Part shown: positions 51,701 to 59,605 of the stretch, one piece after another
Position numbering within the stretch: position 1 is the stretch's first letter
Layout: the number at the start of each line of letters is the position of its first letter
NCBI GenBank assembly: GCA_020091685.1
Contig: CM034595.1
Span: 11,646,525 to 11,710,524 of the forward strand
Length of the DNA: 64,000 nt
Reading direction: 5' to 3'
Origin: Lutjanus erythropterus
Lineage: Eukaryota > Chordata > Actinopteri > Lutjaniformes > Lutjanidae
The notes under the pieces: generated by a model
Seen by the model: only the letters and a program-made list of their open reading frames with translations
Told to the model about the DNA's origin: nothing
The model's database searches: none
Translations under genes and position numbers: made by a program

Positions 51701-54013
51701 AAAAACAGTTCAGATGACTCCGTGTTTGATGTTAGGGTCGCTTGGAATCAGAGTTTTTGTAGTTTTGCACTTTTCGGAAGCTTTTATTTTATTTTATTTT
51801 GTTTTTAATTTTTGTTGTCAGTTTAGATTTTGTTAGTTTCCAGGGTGGGTTTACTTTGTGGCAAATGACCCACAGTCATGTAGATATCCCAGTTTATTGA
51901 AACTGTGATTTTTAAGTTCACATATCACACACAATTTTTTCAGAAAGTGTAGTTTTTATTTTTGTTTGAGTTAACTACATTAGTTTTAGCTTTTAGTTTA
52001 GTTGTAATTAAGTATAATAACTTTGATTGAAATCACAAACCCACCCCTGATTCTACAGAGGACTTTATTATCTTTATTATCTTTCCTTTTTATCTCTGGC
52101 AACTTGACAGTTTTTTCATTCTCAAGGCTCTCATCAGTGTCGTGTCCTGTTGCAGCATGTTTCCTAATAAACACAATGTTACACCACCTGCCCAGCAGCA
52201 ATTGGCATTCAGACAAAATAAGCAGGTAACTGGTGAACATTGTACAGTATTTGTCAGCTAAAGATACAGAATTTTAGTGGAGACCAAAACACAGCTAAAA
52301 AGAGAGAAGATATTGAATTTGCATTCTTCAGGTGGCCACAATTCCATGACTGCTTAAATTTTTAGCCTGGATGATATGAGACGAAACTGCAGGTAATCAC
52401 TGTGTAATGTGCAGTACACAAAATTAAAGGCAATAGATGCTAAACAAAGAATGGGTCAGAAATTGTCTGTATTTAGTTATTTTTAAATTGGAACTGTAGC
52501 CTGAAATAAACATTCTACATCCCACACAAACGGCATAAAAGAAGATCAGAATGTCATCTGATCTGCGACAGCACCTCCAGAAGGGCTCAGGTCTCAGCCA
52601 GAATTTCTCAGCCCTTACATAAAATTTATATTAGTGACAGAGTTCTGCATGTGTCAAATAGTAATTGTGTGGTCTGATGCTGTCATTGTGGGTAGAAAAA
52701 TCTGCATATCCACTCAAGAGAGTTATAAAAGCCGATCCCTTCTCCAGGAATTAGAAGTAGGCTCTGGCCGTAAAAAAAAAAAGAAAAAAAAAAAAGTTGT
52801 TTCTGTTGACAGTAAATCCACCCTACCAACTCCCCTGCTTTACATTGGAGAATTCTGGACAATAAAGCTATGTGAAGATGCATTTTTCACACTAAGAGTA
52901 CCTTAGATTTTTGCACATACAGAATTAACTACTAGCACAGCAGGTCTGCATAGGAGGTGTATCAACAAAAGTGCACCATCTTTTACATTTATTCTGAATT
53001 AATGGTCACACATGCTTTCCTTCTGTCATTTTTTTTTCCTTCTGCAGGGCAACAGCAGTCCAGTCTCCACCCTCCTCATGCTCATTTCGGGCGCTGCTGG
53101 AGGAGGAAGAGAACCGCTTGATCAGAGTGAGGCAAACAGGAGTCCAGAGGGGCCACAGTGCCCAGTGGTCCCCCGTCACTGCTACTCCTGCAGCCAGGAG
53201 GGTCACGTTTAAATGTACCGAAAGCAGCGGGCCAGAGAGACCCAGTGGGTGAGTGTCTATACATACAATGGAGTACAAACAAGGTTGACTACTGTTCTTT
53301 CTGCTGTCTTCCACTTGGTGGCACTGTTGAGGTGTCTTCATAAAACTGCTGCTCAAAAGGTTTTTGAAAATCAGCAGCACACACACACACACACACAAAT
53401 TGTATACACAAGATAGAAGATACCACATTAACTTAAGAGTAATTTCCTCAGTTCTAACTAATCTCATTATAAAACTAATCTAATCTCTCTAATCTAATTT
53501 AAAAATAACTGAATTTTTCACATCCTAATTCGTCTCATCAGATTGAGAAAATGCTCAAATACAAAACATTTTCAAATTATTTATTTGGAGCTACTTGGTC
53601 TTACCCAGTTTTTGATGTCAAGAAATAAAAGGGGAAGCAGCGAGGAGTATTTATAGAAGCCTGATTCTCCAGGGAAGGGAAAACATTTTAAGAAGAGTTG
53701 TTAGTCTGACTGGACAACTTGTCGAATGTAAGTGCTGACAGACTGGATCTCTTCCCGTTAGACAGATAGAACGAGGTGTGACGCTCTGCTCTGAGTGAGG
53801 TGAACAGCTCGAAATGACCCAGTACAGCTGGGTTGACCTGCTGGCAGACACTGAGTCAGCCTGACCTTTACAACGTCCCCAGACAGCTGGACAAACACGG
53901 CACACACGCACAGACAGCAGCGTGAGCTCCAGTCAATAAATATTCATTTCTAGTTGAATTGCATTTGCAGTCATCCATAAAGGCAGATTATCTTTTTATT
54001 GTATTTATCTTTG

Positions 54014-54059
<46 letters not shown>

Positions 54060-55675
54060 GGGATGGACAATATAACTTAAAATTTATATCACTGTATTTT
54101 TTGCTGTGATAGTTTTATATCATGGTATTACTCAAATAATAAGGCAGTCATCTCAAAACAGGATTCAATCTTTTTTCACTCGATTGACAATGTTAAGTAA
54201 CATATCTTGATGATGAAAAAAAAAAGATCTGTTTATTGGCGCTAAATGGGAATGAGAAAAAGCATAGGCTGCATGTGTTGGGAGGAGTAGCCTGCCCTGT
54301 AGTGTAGCTTTAATTAGTAAAAATAATGTGATTCATTCTCAGTTAGAGAAGTATGAGAAGAGCTGGATTCGGCAGATCAGCAGCATGTATTTAGTAGAAA
54401 ATCCAAAGTATATAAACATAAGTAGAACAGTCAGTGTACCATGGGGCATGTCTATCATTCCAATTACATACAGCAGCAACAGATGCACGTACTGGGATGG
54501 ATCACAGAGCAGAGAGGATTTTCCTGTAACAACAAAGCCAGCTGAGCTTGAGTTGCAGTATGAAGCTCTACAAAAATCAATGGGATGTCCAGCATGAACC
54601 TCCTACTCTGAACATTAGGCCTCAAAGCCAATTAAGTAACCACATAATTTTTCTTGACTGTCCCTCAATACAACATTTGTCCAACATCGTCCCTACCTGT
54701 TATAATACAATAGATGCTCGAGTTTAACGTGGAAATTATAATCAAAAATAAAGGTTTTCCCCTGGAAATTAATTTCCTTGGATAGTGGAGGCATATTTAG
54801 ACTTTTGTGTTTGTTCCTGCAGCCAACAACAGGGTCATGCTGTCATGCTTTGCTTGTAACGCTATCTGCATGTTACCCAATCTGCATGTTGTAGAGTTTG
54901 CTTCGGCAAGGAAAATAGTACTTGCTCAATGTAACTCCAGTTCTATGAGTGCATGTGTAGCCCTCTACCTACATATTATCACAGTAAAACACATTAGTTT
55001 TAAGGGCTGTTATAACTCAAGTGGATGGTGGAGTCCACACCACAACTAAAAAACTGCAGTCCACTTGAGTTAGAATGATTTTACAACAATAATATGATCA
55101 AACATTTATCACAGTAATAATGGTATTGCAAAATCCGTATCTGTGATGAAACTGGTATACCACCCACCCTTACAGTGTGTGTGAGTGACAAAAAGAAATT
55201 AAACTGTGGGAAGTAATTTCAAGCCTTAACAGCGAACTTCATCTTCCTCGCCTCTTGGAAGTGCATCTCTTTTATCTAATATCATTCTTCCTGTTCTGTA
55301 TGTTCACTCGCGCTTCATGCTACAATCTCCAGAGCCGACTTCTAGATATTAAACAGCTGTGTGAGTCACTCTAGTGAAGCCGTTGATGTTAATCAGTATT
55401 GATAAGGGCAGCCCTCATGTCACAACGGATCATACAGAACAGGGAGCAGGTTTCAGGTTCCTCTTGGTATTTGGATGAGCAGAGAGACGGATGAGTTCAA
55501 GGCTCAGGAAGCAGCGGCAGCCTCGTGAATTCTCATGTCTGCCTTCTGGGACGCAGTTTCCACATCCCGAGTCAGAATTAATACAGATGCCTTTAAAAAC
55601 CCTTTGAATGTCAGGCTTTTTCTTTTCTCTCTTATGTCTTCTCTGACCATTTCCAGAGGTGTCTCTTGGCCAGAT

Positions 55676-55752
<77 letters not shown>

Positions 55753-57689
55753 GACTCCATTTTTCATATGACTTTAACATGCATCATTGTGAATGATTAG
55801 GAATGTTTTTGGCCACATTTATAACAAAACATCAATGCAGTGCGTTTCCATCCTCACGTAACAACTATGAAATAGGAATCAGTTGAAGTGCACAAATCAG
55901 ACTGCAGGGAGCTCATGTCAACTGTGCAACATGTCATATTTCACATGTCATGTCGAATCGATGTTCAGGGTCCTCCTGGGATAGGAAAAAGCAAGGCAGG
56001 TTGTGTACTTTGTCAGTCAAAGAATATAAATATTCCGAGAGGAAATGCAGAACACATGGTCTACTATCTATTTTGTTAGTTTCATTGTTGGCGTATGTAA
56101 CAACAAATGTATAGCACAAGACATTAGAGGTAGGAATCTCTTGGCACCTCAGAATTTGATTCCGATTCAGAGGTGTAAATTTGACTATTGTCTGTATAAT
56201 CATGACAGGAAATGTTGTTTTTGTAAATACTGTTCCTTCAACACTACAAATTTAATTGACCATCTTGAGAGCCGCCTTTCTGAACATTACTAAGAATTTG
56301 TCAAGTACAAAGAAAAAACGGGCACCAGTGGAAACGGCCTGTCAGCAGTTTTTGTTAATCAGTGGATGTGCATATTTTGAAAAGCATTGTATTTTCAGAA
56401 TCAGAAATACTTCATTGATCTCCGGGGGAAATTTTTTGTGTTACAGTTGTTCCCATTCAAGTATAGAAGTGTGTGTATATATATATATAAACATATAGAA
56501 ATTATTAATTAAACAGTTGAATTATTACATAGATTATTGTATTTTTATTTCCATATTGCATAGATGAAGCTGTAAATAGAAAAAGCCAATTATTTTTTAA
56601 ATTCTATTATATATATAATTTTTTCATATCTGCATCTACCAGTAGACCATCAAGATAAGCGTGGGCGTAACATAACATATGATCATATATCTCCATCATA
56701 TCTATACCAGATATTGACAAAAATCTAGTATCTTGCATCCCTACAAAGGTCAAGAGCTGCCTCTATATTGTATAATCAAAATGTATTTTCAGTCTTGTTT
56801 CGTAATCACATAAGAGGTTTGTGAAAGCCAGGTGGACAGGCGGCCGTTCACACACTGGAGCTTGTCAGTAGTAGTTGGCTCAACCAGTGTCCACGCACTG
56901 AGACTGTTGTTGTTGCTTTCACTATCACAGCACAGACGCTGATAACCCCTCCTCTCTTTCTGTGTATCACCCCACCCCAGGCCCTGGGTGCTGGGAGCGG
57001 TGGGCAGTCCTCCCCCCTCCCTGGTGACCTTTGCCTCCATCGTGGAGGAGGAGAGGCAGCAGGAAGCGGCGCTGATCCGCAGACGAGAGAAGCCGCTGGC
57101 GCTCATCCAGGTAACTCGCCCTGTCTGTGCGCGTTAGCGCTCACACACTCACCCACACGTACACACTCCTGCTATGACTAAATGTATAGATTGTGAGTGG
57201 AAAACAAAGTGTTTCAGGGAGGTATGGCCACAGCATTCGTCTCCTTTCTGTCTTTATCTGGCAGACTTTTTATCTAATGAGCATCCCATTGTGTACAGCG
57301 CTAGTGAGAAATGAGGTGCCTCCAGTTTTGTCCTTTGACAGCCTGCTCTGCTCGTCTCCAGCTGTTGCCAGGCATCTGTCAACGCCTTCACAAACACTTT
57401 CTTTTCTCTTGTGGCTTTCTGGTTGCCATTATGTAAAACACTCATATTATCATTAAGCTCTCAGTGTCAGCATTTTCTCTTTTACCCTCAAATGAAGTGT
57501 GGTTTTGTCGCCCACAGTATCCCCGTCTTGATCTTCTTTTCCTGTCATTTTCTGTCCTCGAAGGTCGAAGAGCGGGCAATCCAAGACCTCCTGTTCCATT
57601 ACATGGCACATGACAACCCCGACGAGCTGATAGTGGTGGAGAGGTCCTTCAGAGGTCCTGTTGCAGTCCCAACCTGGAACAAACACTGA
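33440..57689 (+). CDS. ibtk: Inhibitor of Bruton tyrosine kinase, 28 coding exons
   Basis: The gene encodes an intracellular scaffold known to inhibit BTK and to act as a CUL3 substrate adaptor, including towards PDCD4. I joined 28 exons, all with GT-AG introns and matching phases. They total 4026 nt (1341 residues plus stop), against 1353 residues in human. Order: ankyrin repeats (about 50-114), RCC1-type repeats (about 140-310, with VYTWGNDTNFSLGHG, GGRLGHGDE and YVFTFGLNDFHQLG), RCC1-like continuation to about 500, BTB1 (about 548-635), a basic linker, BTB2 (about 770-845) and BACK-like helices (to about 935). The disordered C-terminal part has a bipartite basic stretch (KKAKMKAKKKPRRR), the conserved block SDSEGSYMGVGSPRD and a conserved end (VEEERQQEAALIR...WNKH). 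The start is ATG 33440, since MSRARLDCTPKCRS aligns with human MSSPMPDCTSKCRS. No broken exon was seen. The divergent position to tpbg matches human. Confidence 0.96.
33811..34222. mobile_element. TTAA-flanked MITE in ibtk coding intron 1
   Basis: The left end ttaaaggtccagtgtgtaag and the right end gatcctacacactg...ttttaaa are an imperfect inverted pair. The interior words ('gaggccgaaatggaatgtaat', 'tccatggaggacgctgtgttgaactgccatg') belong to a very common teleost MITE as I remember it. It starts 48 bp after the exon 1 donor. A truncated relative lies at 62529-62713. Confidence 0.7.
34446..34542 (+). CDS. ibtk: ibtk coding exon 2
   Basis: Residues 109-141. Reads HAGILSTQDKEGLSVLDL then MKDRPSHVVFKNT, matching the second ankyrin repeat end in human IBTK. 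Acceptor tttcag, donor gtaaga, ends in phase 1. Confidence 0.95.
34543..36225 (+). other. ibtk: ibtk intron 2
   Basis: This 1683-bp intron has no recognised exon. Its longest open frame (35668-36120) resembles no protein I know and lacks coding character. A near-duplicated phrase 'actcccactggttt' occurs twice near 34760-34795. Confidence 0.6.
36226..36350 (+). CDS. ibtk: ibtk coding exon 3: first RCC1 repeat
   Basis: Residues 141-182. Contains DPTEVYTWGNDTNFSLGHGN and PELVDVFARTGVYIKQ. Acceptor ttacag, donor gtaggt, ends in phase 0. Confidence 0.95.
36813..37465. mobile_element. Foldback element in ibtk intron 3
   Basis: Starts with TTAA and agagagagtttgcattac, then 'gtcggtgtattacctacagtaaattctgg', 'gagaagcagagatggacaccagcaccgaagcc' and 'gtcagcaagaaaaggtgttttag'. 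Its second half (from about 37230) is the inverted counterpart, ending near 'atagtatacacttaaactgatattg'. The outer part of the right arm is missing. It is the same family as at 15797-16952 and 23055-23400. Confidence 0.7.
38504..38614 (+). CDS. ibtk: ibtk coding exon 4: RCC1 repeat
   Basis: Residues 183-219. Reads VVLCKFHSVFLSQNGRVFTC then GGRLGHGDEETYL. Acceptor ccctgtag, donor gtgaga, phase 0 at both ends. Confidence 0.95.
38615..40161 (+). other. ibtk: ibtk intron 4
   Basis: A 1547-bp intron with no recognised gene or repeat. Its 3' end has an unusually long pyrimidine-rich run (ataccctcctcctcactcct) before the acceptor at 40160-40161. Confidence 0.6.
40162..40332 (+). CDS. ibtk: ibtk coding exon 5: RCC1 repeat
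   Basis: Residues 220-276. Reads VPRIVKSLL, SQVAAAKDHTVVLTEEGYVF and FGLNDFHQLGQSPPPDS, nearly as in human. Phase 0 at both ends. Confidence 0.96.
40577..40694 (+). CDS. ibtk: ibtk coding exon 6
   Basis: Residues 277-316. Reads KGRTVIGVAAGRFHTVLWTR then YTMGLNGGQLG, a further RCC1-type blade. Acceptor gtgtag, donor gtaagt, ends in phase 1. Confidence 0.95.
41075..41255 (+). CDS. ibtk: ibtk coding exon 7
   Basis: Residues 316-376. Reads LLDPNGEKCVTVPRQVSALH, ASDGATVVVTEKGDVYLLAD and YQCKKMAS, as in human. Donor gtgaac, ends in phase 2. Confidence 0.95.
41256..42427 (+). other. ibtk: ibtk intron 7
   Basis: A 1172-bp AT-rich intron. The word 'actggtaacactttgttgtaag' (about 41683) resembles the edge of a common teleost repeat, but no opposite end was identified. 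Confidence 0.5.
42428..42551 (+). CDS. ibtk: ibtk coding exon 8
   Basis: Residues 376-417. Reads RQLNIKKVLVSGGNLDHRV and VTILALDEAGR. Acceptor tttcag, donor gtaagt, ends in phase 0. Confidence 0.95.
42874..43051 (+). CDS. ibtk: ibtk coding exon 9
   Basis: Residues 418-477. Reads VFYWRSRGSLVRRCRWAYGR, SDIALSKNGMMFVTQEGEGF and the end WAGEDKKYGEKK. Acceptor gtcag, donor gtgagg, ends in phase 1. Confidence 0.95.
43444..43597 (+). CDS. ibtk: ibtk coding exon 10
   Basis: Residues 477-528. Reads FERIRLEKLPYVHRAVSI and FGVLQSDPKAS, equivalent to human YERIRLEKLTFAHRAVSV. Donor gtagga, ends in phase 2. Confidence 0.94.
43598..45570 (+). other. ibtk: ibtk intron 10
   Basis: A 1973-bp AT-rich intron with no recognised gene or clear repeat. 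The acceptor tttaatccag at 45569-45570 has a weak pyrimidine tract compared with the other ibtk acceptors. Confidence 0.6.
45571..45958 (+). CDS. ibtk: ibtk coding exon 11: first BTB domain
   Basis: Residues 528-657, the largest exon. BTB hallmarks: DSIHDVTLQAGDRTFPAHKY, LSMRSEFFRKLF and MLEYALHFIYTDSCELL. The loop between strands (CGVTDEGLDGEVRTSEDAVG) differs from human. Donor gtgagg, phase 0. Confidence 0.96.
46140..46396 (+). CDS. ibtk: ibtk coding exon 12: basic linker between BTB domains
   Basis: Residues 658-743. A low-complexity Lys/Arg/Gly stretch (KSKNAKPGRRRRGGKGDK) is followed by conserved VKTLQGVAKKLGL. The linker is more basic than in human, and its start is weakly conserved. 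Acceptor ggccag, donor gtgaga, phase 2. Confidence 0.92.
46485..46571 (+). CDS. ibtk: ibtk coding exon 13
   Basis: Residues 743-772. Reads LDGVKYENGKISVINSKTG, as in human LDGVRFENEKINVIAKNTG. Donor gtgcgt, phase 2. Confidence 0.94.
47204..47286 (+). CDS. ibtk: ibtk coding exon 14: start of second BTB
   Basis: Residues 772-800. Reads CSHLCDVTLKSEDGKEFPCH and KSVLCARL, matching human BTB2. Donor gtaaga, phase 1. Confidence 0.95.
47445..47482 (+). CDS. ibtk: ibtk coding exon 15 (38-nt microexon-like)
   Basis: Residues 800-812. Reads EYFNSMLGNPWIE. The exon is very short, but phases on both sides fit and the peptide matches human EYFHSMLSSSWIE. Acceptor ctgcag, donor gtatgc. Confidence 0.94.
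47582..47678 (+). CDS. ibtk: ibtk coding exon 16: second BTB
   Basis: Residues 813-845. Reads ATSCTALEMPTSSEIL and VILKYIYTDESPTIK. Acceptor cctcag, donor gtagct, phase 1. Confidence 0.95.
47814..47915 (+). CDS. ibtk: ibtk coding exon 17
   Basis: Residues 845-879. Reads FVCSVLVVADQLLITRLKEM then CEVAITEN, the BTB-to-BACK helices. Acceptor caacag, donor gtaagt, phase 1. Confidence 0.95.
48507..48624 (+). CDS. ibtk: ibtk coding exon 18: BACK-like helices
   Basis: Residues 879-918. Reads LTLKNAAELLEFAVMYNADQ then LKLSCLQFLVLNMAAMLES. Acceptor tcacag, donor gtgaga, phase 2. Confidence 0.95.
48972..49032 (+). CDS. ibtk: ibtk coding exon 19
   Basis: Residues 918-938. Reads ALDILSDEVLVELSAAYRRM. 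Acceptor cctcag, donor gtgagt, phase 0. Confidence 0.94.
49557..49684 (+). CDS. ibtk: ibtk coding exon 20
   Basis: Residues 939-981. Begins IPAMHKRVITPYAGAPDLSV (human IPAMDRRVITPYQDGPDISY), then an acidic stretch. Donor gtactt is weak; phase 2. Confidence 0.93.
49961..50073 (+). CDS. ibtk: ibtk coding exon 21: basic stretch, likely NLS
   Basis: Residues 981-1019. Reads KKAKMKAKKKPRRRTDSSGG then YTLSDIIQSPPAT, almost as in human. The Lys/Arg run resembles a nuclear localisation signal. Phase 1. Confidence 0.95.
50248..50393 (+). CDS. ibtk: ibtk coding exon 22
   Basis: Residues 1019-1067. Contains LVKSGKANSTESLQELLTS then DSEGSYMGVGSPRDMQSP, a conserved, probably phosphorylated block. A second acceptor (ctttcag) 48 nt upstream would start the exon at 50200 and keep the frame, adding 16 residues. 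I chose the proximal site because it gives the better match to human length. Confidence 0.92.
50640..50758 (+). CDS. ibtk: ibtk coding exon 23
   Basis: Residues 1068-1107. A Pro/Ser/Thr-rich stretch (LKTPPSTPTSLRSCLPTP) that is poorly conserved with human. Supported by phase and splice sites. Ends in phase 2 with the split codon TG|T. Confidence 0.85.
51054..51152 (+). CDS. ibtk: ibtk coding exon 24
   Basis: Residues 1107-1140. Reads PARPPPVLDLRTIMDMEANS, matching human PVSPPVVDLRTIMEIEES. A symmetric phase 2-2 exon of 99 nt. The split first codon gives Cys where human has Trp. Confidence 0.92.
51420..51569 (+). CDS. ibtk: ibtk coding exon 25
   Basis: Residues 1140-1190. Reads KLSQKQRKMLAMASKE (human KLSQKQRKMIALTTKE), then a Ser/Thr/Pro-rich end. 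A symmetric phase 2-2 exon of 150 nt, ending in the split Trp codon TG|G. Confidence 0.92.
51570..53047 (+). other. ibtk: ibtk intron 25
   Basis: A 1478-bp intron, AT-rich, with an A-rich run near 52770-52796. No exon or defined repeat was recognised. Confidence 0.6.
53048..53248 (+). CDS. ibtk: ibtk coding exon 26
   Basis: Residues 1190-1257. Begins WATAVQSPP and contains SFRALLEEEENRLIR (human SFRDFLLEEKK) and RRVTFK (human KKVSFK). A symmetric phase 2-2 exon of 201 nt; donor gtgagt. Confidence 0.9.
54014..54057. repeat. (TG)n microsatellite
   Basis: About 20 TG units directly abut the left end of the hAT-like element that follows. Confidence 0.95.
54058..55172. mobile_element. Putative hAT-like element with degenerate ends
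   Basis: The left end ttagggatggacaatataac and the right end ggtataccacccaccctta form an imperfect inverted pair of the 'TAGGGGTGGGCGATAT' type. Subterminal 'atcactgtattttttgctgtgatag' is echoed in reverse by 'tatcacagtaataatggtattgc'. An internal 89-codon frame (54328-54597) was not recognised. The ends are old, so the boundaries are approximate. Confidence 0.5.
55678..55746. repeat. (CA)n microsatellite, about 34 units
   Basis: A long pure CA tract inside ibtk intron 26. The CVCVCV frame over it on the minus strand is an artefact. A shorter (AC)n run lies at 53379-53396. Confidence 0.97.
56395..56500. repeat. Dispersed teleost repeat, possible LINE tail
   Basis: The words 'cagaaatacttcattgatctccgggggaaatt' (with small changes) and 'gttacagttgttcccattcaa' form a phrase common in teleost genomes. 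It is followed by an AT-alternating run. Probably a non-LTR retroelement 3' end; class not assigned. Confidence 0.45.
56981..57110 (+). CDS. ibtk: ibtk coding exon 27
   Basis: Residues 1257-1300. Reads LVTFASIVEEERQQEAALIR then REKPLALIQ, almost identical to human. Acceptor ccccag, donor gtaact, phase 0. Confidence 0.96.
57564..57689 (+). CDS. ibtk: ibtk coding exon 28, C-terminus and stop
   Basis: Residues 1301-1341. Reads VEERAIQDLLFHYMAHDNPD, then ELIVVERSFRGPVAVPTWNK-H and TGA. The human protein ends WNKHGC, so this one is two residues shorter. Acceptor cgaag is unusual in lacking a C or T before AG. Confidence 0.95.
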   Translation, partial: VEERAIQDLLFHYMAHDNPDELIVVERSFRGPVAVPTWNKH

Positions 57690-58360
57690 TCTAAAACAGC
57701 TTAGCTGCTACATACCATCAAAATGAGAACATCCCCTGCAGTTGTCAGTCTGTATTGTTGGCAGCATCCCTAAAAACATCATCAGATCCATCAGTCCATG
57801 ATGATATGCACCTCAAACTAATCCCGCCAGGTGTGGGATGGGTCTAATGCAAATCTATACTTGTCTCTGCAGTGTTACTTTAAGTTTTATTTCATTGCTG
57901 CTCAACATTTTGTGCGTATGTGTGAAAGAGAGTGACTGGGATTGCTCATGCATGTTGTTTTTTTTCTCTCTACGACTCGTCTACTAGGCAAACCAATAAT
58001 ACGAAAAGTAATCAACTTTTCCAAATTAATGTCATTATGTGAAGTTAAAGTTGCCAAAGAAATGGACATGCTCAAGCCACAAAGTGGGTCCAAGCTACAT
58101 CACCTCGAGGGCTTATGTGTGTGTTACATCAGTGGAAGCTCTCAATGTGATTAAGAAAGTAAGAGTGCCAATTAATCAACTGTGGCAGAGAATCAGCTGT
58201 ACTTAAGACGTAAATTGAGCTGTTTACCAAGGCAGTACGTTAAGTTTCTTTTTATGGCCCTTTATTTCTTCTACATACTCACATCTTCTTACGTCTGACT
58301 GATCGCTTCAGCTGATTTGCAGTGACATGGTAACCTTGGTGAAGTCAGTAAATGTGTGCA
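57690..58360 (+). other. ibtk: ibtk 3' UTR, unique part
   Basis: This is unique sequence after the stop. I found no AATAAA in it, so the transcript probably continues into or past the transposon cluster that follows, or uses a variant signal. Confidence 0.5.
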
Positions 58361-58391
58361 TGGACTCGTTTGCAAAAAAGTTGGGACCATA

Positions 58392-58397
58392 AATAAA
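58392..58397 (+). terminator. ibtk: First AATAAA after the ibtk stop
   Basis: This is the first canonical polyadenylation hexamer after the ibtk stop, 703 nt downstream, and it lies within the transposon's left arm. Another is at 60190-60195. Which one is used cannot be told from sequence. Confidence 0.3.
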
Positions 58398-58650
58398 AAC
58401 AGAATGCAAATATTTGCAAATACTTTTAAACCTGTGCTCCATTGAACACAGTACAAAGACAAGATGGTGAATGTTTGAACTGATGAAGTTCTTAGTTTTT
58501 TGTAAATATACACTTATTCTGAATTTGATGCCTGCAATGTGTTCCAAAAGGCTGATGCAAGGTGATGTTTACCACTGTTTTACATCAACTTTTCTTTTCG
58601 TGATACTTGGTAAGCCAAAAAAAAAACGTTAGCAGAGGAGCGCTTCCAGC

Positions 58651-58830
58651 GTTCCAAGGCACTTTGTTTTAAAACAATTAAAATGCCTTTATTATCACAG
58701 CATGGTCATGTTAGACCTTGAAATTAACAAACTAACCTTTGTCAGGGAGTCACCAAAGGTTTTAAGGTCTAAAATGACCGTGCCATGACAATAAAGGCAT
58801 TTTAATTGTTGTTAAAGAGTGCCTTGGAAC
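58651..58830. mobile_element. Foldback MITE nested in the transposon relic
   Basis: The left end gttccaaggcactttgtttt and right end aaagagtgccttggaac are near-perfect inverses. The arms continue inward with 'aattaaaatgcctttattatcacagcatggtcat' against 'atgaccgtgccatgacaataaaggcattttaatt'. At about 180 bp it is nearly all arm, with a small loop around 58730-58755. Confidence 0.8.
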
Positions 58831-59456
58831 TTTACGTGATTTTTGAGAACATTCATTAAGCATGTGGGAACTGAGGACACTAATTGTTGAAGTTTAAAAG
58901 TGAAATTCTTTCCCATTCTTGCTTGATATATGACTTCAGGTGCTCAACAGTACAGGGTCTCTGTTGATGTATTTTGTTCTTCTTAATGGACCTCACATTT
59001 TCAATGGGAGACGGGTCTGAACTCCACATGTCCAGGAAAACAAATTGCAATGTGGACTTGTCACACTGTCAGTCTTCCCTTGCGATTGTAGATGCAGCAA
59101 CAAACTGTTTACTGACGATGGTTTCCAAAGTGTTCCTGGGTCCATGTAACAATACCCTTTATGTTGGTCTCGTGGTGCTGCCTAAGGAATCGAAGGTCAC
59201 AGGCATTCAGTGTTTATTTTAATTTCTTATTTTCATTTTCATTCAGATTTTCTGAATATTTTAATATCAAGCATTCTAAAGCATGCTAAATTCTTTGCAA
59301 TTGTGCATTAAGAAAACTATTAAAATTGAACTGTTGGCCGACAGTTTTTCACATAGTGGTCAACCTCGTCTGGTTCTTGCTTGAACAGGTGTTCCAAGGA
59401 TGTCCCTTTAATATCCAATTATGATACTTTACCTGTTGAATGTTCCAAACAGGTGT

Positions 59457-59605
59457 TTTTTTTTTAGGTGGGGGTCTGCCTTTATTGATAGGACAGCTGA
59501 AGATATGACAGGAAAGGGGGGGAGAGGGGGGATGACATGCAGCAAATGGGCCGCAGGCAGGAATCGAACCTGCAGCTGCTGCAGAGGACTAACAGTCTCA
59601 ACACA
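59457..59605 (-). mobile_element. tRNA-derived SINE with intact target-site duplication
   Basis: On the minus strand, the internal promoter B box ggttcgattcc lies in 'gcaggttcgattcctgcc', followed by a body with 'tttcctgtcatatcttcagc' and 'tgtcctatcaataaaggcag', then a poly-A end. It is flanked by an exact 11-bp direct repeat, caaacaggtgt, at 59446-59456 and 59606-59616. The A box is not clear, so the 5' end seems shortened. The exact duplication suggests it is younger than its host element. Confidence 0.8.

Larger units (their letters stand above)
53249..56980 (+). other. ibtk: ibtk intron 26, the longest coding intron
   Basis: At 3732 bp this intron holds an (AC)n run, a (TG)n run, a hAT-like element (54058-55172), a long (CA)n tract and a dispersed repeat near 56395. 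No additional exon is needed, because exons 26 and 27 join in phase. Confidence 0.7.

Noticed and set aside
54328-54597. An 89-codon frame inside the hAT-like element, considered as a transposase or host gene
   Set aside because: No transposase motif such as a zinc-finger BED or the hAT dimerisation region was seen, and the sequence was not recognised.
55430-55780. Minus-strand frame with a long CVCVCV run
   Set aside because: It is a translation of the (CA)n microsatellite and not a protein.
59560-59590. A possible tRNA gene around ggttcgattcc on the minus strand
   Set aside because: Only the T-arm/B-box region is tRNA-like. There is no cloverleaf, and a SINE body, poly-A and target duplication surround it.
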